From an uncultured Paracoccaceae bacterium (GTDB taxonomy: Bacteria; Pseudomonadota; Alphaproteobacteria; Rhodobacterales; Rhodobacteraceae): DNA of 12,615 nucleotides. Both the position numbers and the translations under genes were made by a program. The stretch lies in assembly GCA_913054485.1 (NCBI GenBank), contig CAJXHQ010000031.1, forward strand, positions 1 to 12,615, given 5' to 3'. This document shows, in pieces, positions 6,994-12,615 of this stretch. Position 1 is the stretch's first letter. Each line of letters starts with the position of its first letter. Below the pieces are notes generated by a model. The model saw only the letters and a list, made by a program, of their open reading frames with translations. It had not been told where the DNA came from and searched no databases.

Positions 6994-7031
6994 AGCCAAT
7001 CGGCGCCTGCACCTGTCGCGGGCCGCTGGCT
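6994..7031. terminator. Possible bidirectional hairpin between convergent genes
   Basis: AGCCA (6994-6998) pairs with TGGCT (7027-7031) and CGGC (7001-7004) with GCCG (7022-7025), with a small internal bulge and a 17-base loop. It lies in the 69-base gap between the converging ligase and AbrB-family genes, where a shared terminator is expected. The stem is imperfect and there is no clear T-run on either side, so this is weak evidence. Confidence 0.25.
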
Positions 7032-7054
7032 GGGATTGATGCAGACCGCGCCGG

Positions 7055-8122
7055 TCAGTCCTGCGGCGGCAGAAGGCGGGGAGCAGCGAGTCCGGCCATG
7101 GCCACAGTCATCAGGATACGGAACAGGTGATGGGCGGCCACGGCAACCGGGCTGACGCCGAGGCTAAGGGCGATCAGCCCCATCTCGGTCACGCCGCCGG
7201 GGGCGAAGCTGATGAACAGCGCCTCGATGCTGATGGGCACAAAACCCGAAAGAACAATTGCAAACCCCGCGCTGAGCGTCAGGGTGGCAGCTATTGACAC
7301 CGCCCCGAAGGCAAAACACGCCGCAAGTTGCGGCAGGGTCGAGCGGGCAAACATCCCCCCCAGCCCGGCGCCGGCCACCAGCTGGGCGCCATTCAGCAAG
7401 ACCGCAGGGCCGGCAACGCTCAGAACGCTGGTGCCGTGCAGCAGAGCCGAGAGAACAAGCGGGCCGACCATCTGTGCGGCTGGCAGCCGCAGTTTGGTGC
7501 CAATCCAAAGCCCCGCCGGGGCGATAACCGCCAGGGCTGCCCAGTCGGTCCACTCCGGCAGCCGACTGCCGATTGACTGCCCGCCGGCCGAGCCGACGAT
7601 TTCCCCGGTCGCCAGGTAGAAGACGGCAGGGACCGCGATCACCACCATGACAATGCGGGCGAACTGCTGGACGCTGAGGATCTCCACGTTTCCACCGGCC
7701 TTTTCTCCAAGCAGTACCGCCTCGACCAGCCCGCCGGGCATGGCGGCGTAGAAGGCGGTGGGCGCGTCATAGCCAGCCAGGCGGCGGAAGATCAGGAAGT
7801 TCACCCCCTGCGCTGCGAGGATAAACAGCAGCATTGCCGGCAGGGTCAGCAGCATGCCGGGCAGCAAGGACAGCACTTCCGGAGAAAACGTCGTCCCGAT
7901 CATCGCACCGATAAGCGAGAAGCAGATTTTGCGCAGCGGCTGCGGGTGCCAGAGCCGTTTCCCCGTTCGGGCAAAAAATGTCAGCGAGAGCACCGCGGTA
8001 AAGCCAAGCGCGCCCAGGAGAAAAGGAATAGGCAGGCCGATGAGCCGGGCGGAAAAAGCCCCGAGCAGACCAACAAGAAGGGTCAGCATCAGTTGCAGGG
8101 GTCTGGCGGTGCCGTCCCTCAT
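7055..8122 (-). CDS. AbrB-family integral membrane protein (PF05145-type, two-repeat)
   Basis: A 355-residue polytopic membrane protein with about nine to ten hydrophobic segments. Two related halves are visible: AMPGGLVEAVLLGEKAG (127-143) with VQQFARIVMVV (151-161) in the first, and FAPGGVTEMGLIALSLG (306-322) with HHLFRILMTVA (331-341) in the second. RLIGLPIPFLLGAL near 26-39 similarly matches LRLPAAQMVGPLVL at 211-224. This duplication is the hallmark of the Gram-negative 'AbrB' membrane family, which is unrelated to the Bacillus DNA-binding AbrB and often misnamed 'ammonia monooxygenase'. It is thought to be a transporter, of unknown substrate. ATG 8122 has GGAG about 12 bases upstream. 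The gene lies 27 bases after the epimerase and is probably transcribed with it, although no functional link to sugar nucleotides is evident. Confidence 0.88.
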   Translation of the reverse strand: MRDGTARPLQLMLTLLVGLLGAFSARLIGLPIPFLLGALGFTAVLSLTFFARTGKRLWHPQPLRKICFSLIGAMIGTTFSPEVLSLLPGMLLTLPAMLLFILAAQGVNFLIFRRLAGYDAPTAFYAAMPGGLVEAVLLGEKAGGNVEILSVQQFARIVMVVIAVPAVFYLATGEIVGSAGGQSIGSRLPEWTDWAALAVIAPAGLWIGTKLRLPAAQMVGPLVLSALLHGTSVLSVAGPAVLLNGAQLVAGAGLGGMFARSTLPQLAACFAFGAVSIAATLTLSAGFAIVLSGFVPISIEALFISFAPGGVTEMGLIALSLGVSPVAVAAHHLFRILMTVAMAGLAAPRLLPPQD

Positions 8123-8149
8123 GCGGGTTTCTTTCTCCGGGCCATTCGG

Positions 8150-9160
8150 TTACGCGTCGTAATACTGGCGGTACCAGCGCACGAACTGCGCAACGCCATC
8201 CTTGACCGAGGTCTGCGGCGCATAGCCCGTCAGGCTTTTCAGCAGAGAGGCATCGGCCCAGGTCGCGGGCACATCGCCAGGCTGCATGGGCATCAGGTTG
8301 CGTTCCGCTTTCTGCCCCAGAGAGTCCTCGATGGCCTCGATGAATTCGGTCAGCTGCACGGTGTCATTGTTGCCGATGTTCACCACCCGGAAGGGCGCAA
8401 CCGGGGACAGGCTGTCGCCGTCCGGTACTGCACCGTCCTCGGGGCGCTGGGGCACCGCATCGATCAGCAGGCGGATGGCATGCACGAGGTCTTCCACATA
8501 GGTGAAGTCGCGCTTCATGTCGCCGTAATTGTAAACGTCGATCGGTTTGCCTTCGAGGATCGCCTTGGTGAATTTGAACAGGGCCATGTCGGGCCGGCCC
8601 CAGGGGCCGTAAACGGTGAAGAACCGGAACATCGTGACCGGCAGGCCATACAGATGCGCATAAGAATGCGCCATGCTTTCGGTTGATTTCTTGGTCGCGG
8701 CGTAAAAGGACATCTGGTGATCCGCTTTCACCGTTTCCTTATAGGGCATCTCGCTGCTGGCCCCATAGGCCGACGACGTCGAGGCGATCAGCATATGCTC
8801 CGGCGGGAAAGCGCGGGCGGCTTCCAGCAGTTCGAAAGTGCCAATGATATTGCTTTCCAGGTAGGAGCGCGGGTTATCAATGGAGTAGCGCACCCCGGCC
8901 TGGGCCGCGAGGTGGATCACCGCGTTGGGTTTTTCTTCCTCGAAGAGCTGCATCAGCAGGCCAGGTGTTTCCACCTTGTCGTGAACCGGGCGGTAATGCT
9001 CATAGGATGTCAGAGAGAGCTCGCGGCGCTCCTTCAGGGTTACGTCGTAGTAATCCGATAGGCAATCCAGTCCCACCACGCGCCAGCCATCTTCCAGCAG
9101 CGTGCGGCTGACAAAGGATCCGATAAAGCCGGCGGAACCGGTTACAAGTGCAGTTTTCAT
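8150..9160 (-). CDS. NAD-dependent epimerase, probably UDP-glucuronate 4-epimerase (LpsL-type)
   Basis: A 336-residue short-chain dehydrogenase/reductase of the extended type. The NAD-binding loop TGSAGFIG is at 7-14, the active-site Ser/Thr at STSSAYG (127-133), and the catalytic pair Tyr153/Lys157 in YAATK. RFFTVYGPWGRPDMA (179-193) and NYGDMKRDFTYVEDLV (211-226) are typical of UDP-glucuronate 4-epimerases, which interconvert UDP-glucuronate and UDP-galacturonate. The upstream gene makes UDP-glucuronate, so the pair would supply UDP-galacturonate for lipopolysaccharide or capsule. ATG 9160 was chosen because AAGGGA lies 6 bases upstream and the Rossmann motif follows at once; a start at 9220 would add 20 residues read inside the ugd gene. 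That ribosome binding site overlaps the ugd stop codon. Related sugar epimerases are possible, but the motif set favours this activity. Confidence 0.88.
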   Translation of the reverse strand: MKTALVTGSAGFIGSFVSRTLLEDGWRVVGLDCLSDYYDVTLKERRELSLTSYEHYRPVHDKVETPGLLMQLFEEEKPNAVIHLAAQAGVRYSIDNPRSYLESNIIGTFELLEAARAFPPEHMLIASTSSAYGASSEMPYKETVKADHQMSFYAATKKSTESMAHSYAHLYGLPVTMFRFFTVYGPWGRPDMALFKFTKAILEGKPIDVYNYGDMKRDFTYVEDLVHAIRLLIDAVPQRPEDGAVPDGDSLSPVAPFRVVNIGNNDTVQLTEFIEAIEDSLGQKAERNLMPMQPGDVPATWADASLLKSLTGYAPQTSVKDGVAQFVRWYRQYYDA

Positions 9161-9170
9161 GAGTTGTCCC

Positions 9171-10337
9171 TTAGTCGGAACCAAAAAGATCCCGGGTGAA
9201 TACTTTCTCAGCAACATCACTTATGTCGCTGGTCAACCGGTTGGCCACAATAATATCGGCTTCTGTCTTAAACTCCTCCAGATCCGAAATCACGCGGGAG
9301 CGGAAGAACTCAGTCTCCTCCAATACGGGCTCATAGACGACAACGTCGACACCCTTCGCCTTTAATCGCTTCATGATGCCCTGGATCGAGGACTGCCGGT
9401 AATTATCCGACCCTGCCTTCATTACAAGACGGTAGATGCCGACCACTTTCGGGCCTTTCATCAGGATCTGGTCCGAGAGGAAATCCTTGCGCGTGCGGTT
9501 GGCATCCACGACGGCGCGGATCAGGTTCTGCGGCACTTGGGAGTAGTTGGCCAGAAGCTGCTTGGTGTCCTTGGGCAGGCAATAGCCGCCGTAGCCGAAG
9601 GAGGGGTTATTGTAGTGCGACCCGATGCGCGGATCGAGCCCGATCCCCTCAATGATCTGGCGGGCATCCATACCGCCTGCGATCGCATAGCTGTCCAGCT
9701 CATTGAAGAAGGCGACACGCATCGCGAGGTAGGTGTTGGCAAAAAGCTTGATAGCTTCGGCCTCATTGGCACCGGTGAACAGAACTTCGACATCTTTGTC
9801 GATGGCGCCTTGCAGCAAAAGCCCGGCGAAAATCTCAGCCCGCTCCGACTGTTCGCCAACGATGATCCGGGAGGGGTGCAGGTTGTCGTATAGCGCCCGG
9901 CCTTCCCTTAGGAATTCGGGAGAGAAGATCACCTGATCGGTTTCATACTGCTCGCGTGCACGGCTGACAAATCCGACAGGGATTGTGGATTTCACTACAA
10001 TGGTGGCTGTCTTATTCACGCTGATGACGGCACGGATGACGTCTTCCACGCTGGAGGTGTCAAAGTAGTTGGATTTCGCATCGTAATTTGTCGGCGTTGC
10101 CACGATCACGAATTCCGCGTCCCGGTAGGCGCTCTCGCTGTCCGTTGTCGCCGTCAGGGACAGCGGCTTATGCGCCAGGAAATCTTCCAGTTCGGCGTCA
10201 AAGATAGGGGAAACCCTCTCATTGAGCTTTGCAACGCGGTCTTCTGAAATATCTACCGCAACTACATCATTGTTCTGCGCCAGAAGGACGGCATTGGACA
10301 GGCCGACATAGCCAATGCCTGCAACTGCAACTTTCAT
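9171..10337 (-). CDS. ugd: UDP-glucose 6-dehydrogenase
   Basis: A 388-residue enzyme, about the length of the short Ugd type found in Escherichia coli. It oxidises UDP-glucose to UDP-glucuronate with two NAD+ in the cytoplasm. Motifs in order: the NAD loop GIGYVG (7-12), Asp29 at the end of the second strand, STIPVG (117-122), FSPEFLREG (138-146), the linker-helix [20 protein letters not shown] (195-214), and the catalytic cysteine motif [12 protein letters not shown] with Cys253 and Asp257. ATG 10337 is preceded by GAGGGA at 10343-10348, which is why it was preferred over a TTG one codon upstream. The epimerase starts 10 bases after its stop. The gene is less GC-rich than the urease genes beside it: hand counts of four 60-base rows gave 120 of 240 G or C, which may indicate later acquisition. 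Confidence 0.96.
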   Translation of the reverse strand: MKVAVAGIGYVGLSNAVLLAQNNDVVAVDISEDRVAKLNERVSPIFDAELEDFLAHKPLSLTATTDSESAYRDAEFVIVATPTNYDAKSNYFDTSSVEDVIRAVISVNKTATIVVKSTIPVGFVSRAREQYETDQVIFSPEFLREGRALYDNLHPSRIIVGEQSERAEIFAGLLLQGAIDKDVEVLFTGANEAEAIKLFANTYLAMRVAFFNELDSYAIAGGMDARQIIEGIGLDPRIGSHYNNPSFGYGGYCLPKDTKQLLANYSQVPQNLIRAVVDANRTRKDFLSDQILMKGPKVVGIYRLVMKAGSDNYRQSSIQGIMKRLKAKGVDVVVYEPVLEETEFFRSRVISDLEEFKTEADIIVANRLTSDISDVAEKVFTRDLFGSD

Positions 10338-10536
10338 CAAAATCCCTCAGCCTCACTTCGAACACATTTGCGGGCAAGCTATCCGAGTGGGGCGGATCAT
10401 TCCAGATGCACTTTGGGTTGAATATCGACTAGAAGAGCGCCACGCGTGAAGGAAAGACCTGGGCCTGGACTGTGACGGCGGGCTATCCGCGCAGAAAGTG
10501 CGAAGGACCCCAGGCAGCCGACCGGACGGCCGTCGC
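10338..10536 (-). other. Gap between ureG and ugd; likely ugd promoter region
   Basis: About 200 bases separate the ureG stop from the ugd start, far longer than the other gaps on this strand, so a terminator and a new promoter are expected. I see the GAGGGA ribosome binding site for ugd at 10343-10348. On the - strand a weak sigma-70-like pair TTCAAC-N17-TGATCC is possible near 10420-10395, but it is too poor to call. A small inverted repeat lies around 10488-10502 and a 10-base palindrome at 10525-10534. No gene is evident. Confidence 0.45.
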
Positions 10537-11154
10537 TTAACGCGCCAAGCCGGTTTCGGCCAGGATATTCTCCACGACCGCATCCAGGCCTTCCCCCTTG
10601 CGGATCGCGGTGAAAAAATATGGCCGTTGGCCGCGCATGCGCTTAGCGTCGCGGTCCATTACTTCCAAAGAGGCGCCAACGTGGGGGGCCAGATCTGTCT
10701 TGTTGATCACCAGCATGTCGGACTTGGTGATCGCCGGGCCGCCCTTGCGGGGAATTTCTTCGCCTGCCGCAGTGTCGATTACGTAGATGGTGAAATCCGC
10801 CAGCTCGGGGCTGAAAGTCGCCGACAGGTTGTCGCCGCCGCTTTCGATCAGCACCACGTCCAGATCCGGGAACTCAGCGCTCAGCTCGGCCACGGCGGCA
10901 AGGTTGATCGAGGCATCCTCGCGGATTGCTGTATGCGGGCAGCCGCCGGTCTCCACGCCTTTGATCCGCTCCAGCGGCAGCGCCTGCATGCGCATCAGCG
11001 CCTCGGCGTCTTCCTGCGTGTAGATGTCATTGGTAATCGCCGCGACGGAAAAATCATCACGAAGCGCGCGGCACAGGGCTGCGGTCAGCGTGGTCTTGCC
11101 GGCGCCGACGGGGCCGCCGATGCCGATGCGCAGGGGGCCGTTCGGGGAAGTCAT
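10537..11154 (-). CDS. ureG: Urease accessory GTPase UreG
   Basis: A 205-residue SIMIBI-class GTPase of full length. It carries nickel and, with UreF and UreD/UreH, inserts it into apo-urease using GTP hydrolysis in the cytoplasm. Motifs: P-loop [10 protein letters not shown] (13-22), the invariant metal-binding CPH at 72-74 (Cys72, His74), ESGGDNL (104-110) and the guanine-specificity motif NKTD (151-154). There is no histidine-rich N-terminal extension; nickel storage is instead carried by the UreE tail. The ATG overlaps the ureF stop by four bases (ATGA), so translation is coupled. It is the last gene of the accessory cluster in this window. Confidence 0.97.
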   Translation of the reverse strand: MTSPNGPLRIGIGGPVGAGKTTLTAALCRALRDDFSVAAITNDIYTQEDAEALMRMQALPLERIKGVETGGCPHTAIREDASINLAAVAELSAEFPDLDVVLIESGGDNLSATFSPELADFTIYVIDTAAGEEIPRKGGPAITKSDMLVINKTDLAPHVGASLEVMDRDAKRMRGQRPYFFTAIRKGEGLDAVVENILAETGLAR

Positions 11155-11801
11155 GAGCGAAAGAGCCTCGAATATTGGGTTTCATGGTTCATCGATGCGA
11201 TGTCGGCAAGGAAGCTGGCCCCGCCCAGATCATCAATCGTGCCGGACTGCGCTTCAGCTGCCAGCCGTTCACATAGGGGCGCCAGTGCCGCGAGGGCCCT
11301 CTGGCCTTCGGTCTGGCCCAGCGGCACCAGCCGGATCGCGGCAGAGGTGAGATTGCTGGCAAAGCCATGCAGGTAGAAGACCAGTGTCTCTGCCAACGGC
11401 AGGCCAGCCAGCCCTGCTGCCGCGCCAACCGCAACGGGATAAGCGAGGTCTTGCAATTCGGCGGGCCAGACGGCGGCTGTGGTCCGGCAAAAGGCCGCGC
11501 CCTGCTGCACCGTCTCCAGCCGCCGCTCGGGCGAGGGCGACATGGCAGCGGCCAGCGCGTCCAGCTCCGCCAAAGCCTCGGGTGCGGGATCTTTGAAAGC
11601 GGCTGCCAGCAGGATCGCATCATTGCGGCCGGCGCCGTGTTCCAGCACGTCGGTCAGCCAGGCCTGAAAGCTGCCGGCATCCGTCACCTCGTCCGATTGC
11701 ACCGCCCATTCCAAGCCATGGCTGTAGCTGAAAGCGCCCACCGGATAGGCAGGCGACATCCATTGCGCCAGGGTCAGAAGGGCCGCGGGATCAGTGGTCA
11801 T
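11151..11801 (-). CDS. ureF: Urease accessory protein UreF
   Basis: A 216-residue helical protein. UreF bridges UreD/UreH and UreG in the urease activation complex and controls the GTPase. The signature [19 protein letters not shown] (13-31) and the terminal YSRLFRS (210-216) are diagnostic. The start was taken as ATG 11801, giving the usual MTTDPAALL opening and an 11-base overlap with the end of ureE. An ATG at 11813 would add only four residues, and an open extension to 11879 merely reads the ureE histidine tail in another frame. No strong ribosome binding site precedes 11801, which fits translational coupling to ureE. The stop overlaps the ureG start. Confidence 0.95.
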   Translation of the reverse strand: MTTDPAALLTLAQWMSPAYPVGAFSYSHGLEWAVQSDEVTDAGSFQAWLTDVLEHGAGRNDAILLAAAFKDPAPEALAELDALAAAMSPSPERRLETVQQGAAFCRTTAAVWPAELQDLAYPVAVGAAAGLAGLPLAETLVFYLHGFASNLTSAAIRLVPLGQTEGQRALAALAPLCERLAAEAQSGTIDDLGGASFLADIASMNHETQYSRLFRS

Positions 11802-12330
11802 GGGAATGCCCATGATCGTGACTGTGATCGTGATTATGGCTGTGAGATTGCCCGTCGCCAGTATGGTGGGAGTGCCCATGCTCGTGGCTGTGGGTGCGGC
11901 CGTGGCCGTAGGCCCCGCCTTCGGGGGTGAAGGGTTCCTCCACCTCGCGGGTGGTGGCCCCGAGATGCGCCAGCATGGTTGCGATCACGTGGTCGCGCTG
12001 GATCAGCAGGCGGGTCTCTTCGATCTGGCAGGGGGTATGGCGGTTGCCGATATGCCAGGCCATGCGGGTCAGCTGTTGGGACGTCACTTCCAAAAGCGGC
12101 TCGGGGGCGGCCTGAACCAGCACCTCTCCGCCGCCTTCCAGAAGCAGCGCGCCGCCGTGATCCAGCGAGGTCACCTGCGGCAGGTCAACCAGCAGCCGCT
12201 GGCCGTCTTCCGTGGTCAGCACCTTGCGGCGCAGAAACCGTGCGTCGTAGTCCAAGACCACGCGACCCTCCGGAGCCGCGTCATGGGCGTGGCCATGATA
12301 GCTCCGGGCGGTCAGGGCAGGGGCGCTCAT
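11791..12330 (-). CDS. ureE: Urease nickel metallochaperone UreE with long histidine-rich tail
   Basis: A 179-residue protein with the two UreE domains: a peptide-binding N-terminal domain (about 20-85) and a metal-binding C-terminal domain with WHIGNRHTPCQIE (92-104), in which His98 corresponds to the conserved interface metal ligand, and DHVIATMLAHLGA (113-125). UreE dimers bind nickel and pass it to UreG. Residues 143-179 hold 16 histidines in 37 positions, mostly as HSH, HDH and HGH units, a tail that can store several nickel ions. Another small His cluster occurs near the N-terminus (HGHAH, 12-16). The start ATG 12330 has only a weak GGGGTG upstream and lies 19 bases after the DUF1127 gene, so it may rely on translation from upstream. 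Confidence 0.95.
   Translation of the reverse strand: MSAPALTARSYHGHAHDAAPEGRVVLDYDARFLRRKVLTTEDGQRLLVDLPQVTSLDHGGALLLEGGGEVLVQAAPEPLLEVTSQQLTRMAWHIGNRHTPCQIEETRLLIQRDHVIATMLAHLGATTREVEEPFTPEGGAYGHGRTHSHEHGHSHHTGDGQSHSHNHDHSHDHGHSHDH
11794..11904 (-). repeat. Degenerate repeat encoding the UreE histidine tail
   Basis: A short-period repeat of CAT/CAC codons alternating with Ser, Asp, Gly or Asn codons encodes residues 143-179 of UreE. The ureF start lies inside its 3' end. Repeats like this can change length between strains. Confidence 0.7.
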
Positions 12331-12349
12331 TGCTGCACCCCGGCGCGGC

Positions 12350-12571
12350 TCAGATGAAATAGGTGTCCGAGAAGACGTGCTGCACGATGTCCTCGCGCTG
12401 CAGGCCGCGCTCGGCCAGCTGTTCGTCGGTCAGCGCCTGCAGTTCGACCACTTTCTGGTAGCGCGAGTTGGCCATTGCCACGGAGGTGAAGAAACCGCCG
12501 ATTGCTGCGAAAGCGCCGGACAGGGCCGCCAGCGGGGACCAGCTTGCGGAATGGGTTGCTGCGTGAGCCAT
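12350..12571 (-). CDS. DUF1127 small protein
   Basis: A 73-residue protein of unknown function. The C-terminal half, RYQKVVELQALTDEQLAERGL followed by REDIVQHVF (about 37-67), fits the DUF1127 (YjiS-like) pattern of a short helix-turn-helix-shaped domain ending in 'L..LtD..La..Gl.R.dI'. The N-terminal half (11-34) is unusually hydrophobic for the family and could be an amphipathic or membrane-associated helix. The start ATG 12571 has an excellent ribosome binding site, AAAGGAG at 12581-12587. The stop lies 19 bases before ureE on the same strand, so it is probably cotranscribed with ureEFG. DUF1127 proteins in other alphaproteobacteria have been tied to general metabolism and RNA turnover; a urease role is not established. 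Confidence 0.8.
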   Translation of the reverse strand: MAHAATHSASWSPLAALSGAFAAIGGFFTSVAMANSRYQKVVELQALTDEQLAERGLQREDIVQHVFSDTYFI

Positions 12572-12580
12572 GAGAGTATG

Positions 12581-12587
12581 CTCCTTT
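12581..12587 (-). promoter_or_regulatory. Strong ribosome binding site of the DUF1127 gene
   Basis: AAAGGAG on the - strand, 9 bases before ATG 12571. It is the best Shine-Dalgarno match in the urease region and much stronger than those before ureE, ureF or ureG. Confidence 0.65.
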
Positions 12588-12615
12588 GATTGGGCCTTCG
12601 TTCTCTTGGCACCAT

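Noticed and set aside
7946..8686. 246-codon open frame on the + strand
   Set aside because: It covers parts of two real - strand genes and has typical shadow composition.
9161..9220. 20-residue N-terminal extension of the epimerase
   Set aside because: It lies within the end of ugd, and the Rossmann NAD-binding fold begins directly at ATG 9160, which has its own ribosome binding site.
10525..10534. GACGGCCGTC palindrome just after ureG as a terminator
   Set aside because: It leaves at most a 3-bp stem with a 4-base loop and no T-run, too weak to call.
11802..11879. N-terminal extension of UreF
   Set aside because: This stretch is the ureE histidine repeat read in another frame (Thr/Ile-rich); UreF proteins begin near MTTDPAALL.
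12430..12615. Open frame on the - strand reaching the right edge
   Set aside because: It overlaps the DUF1127 gene in another frame, and the DUF1127 frame has the strong ribosome binding site and family motif.

Overview
The window is GC-rich, densely packed DNA with short intergenic gaps, translationally coupled genes and GGAG-type ribosome binding sites. It looks like an alphaproteobacterial chromosome, most likely a marine Rhodobacterales (Roseobacter-group) bacterium. That guess rests on the style of the proteins (a tripartite tricarboxylate transporter with a CaiB-type CoA-transferase, the ureEFG order, a DUF1127 small protein) and not on a database match. I see no tRNA, rRNA, CRISPR array, transposase or integrase.

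Left part, + strand (1-3670): the end of a TctC-type periplasmic solute-binding protein, the small (TctB) and large (TctA) membrane subunits of a tripartite tricarboxylate transporter, and a CaiB/BaiF family CoA-transferase whose start overlaps the end of tctA. This reads as one operon that imports a carboxylic acid and probably passes it to CoA. A strong hairpin lies between tctC and tctB, and another follows the CoA-transferase gene.

Centre, + strand (3618-6985): an upstream region with several inverted repeats, then three tightly spaced genes. They encode an exported retropepsin-like protease (the family usually labelled 'ATP-dependent zinc protease'), a membrane protein with a Cys-less transglutaminase-like periplasmic domain followed by seven membrane helices, and a cytoplasmic RimK-like ATP-grasp ligase. 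One component lies on each side of the inner membrane and one spans it, which suggests a peptide or glutamyl modification system. The family set is known from comparative genomics but is poorly characterised. It is the best candidate here for an undescribed system.

Right part, all - strand (12571 to 7055, in transcription order): a DUF1127 small protein, the urease nickel-insertion accessory genes ureE, ureF and ureG (the structural genes ureABC and ureD are not in the window and may lie to the right), a roughly 200-bp gap, then UDP-glucose 6-dehydrogenase, a UDP-glucuronate 4-epimerase-like enzyme and an AbrB-family membrane protein. The two sugar-nucleotide enzymes together would convert UDP-glucose to UDP-galacturonate for surface polysaccharide. 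They are visibly less GC-rich than the urease genes. The AbrB-family gene and the ATP-grasp gene converge at 6986-7054.
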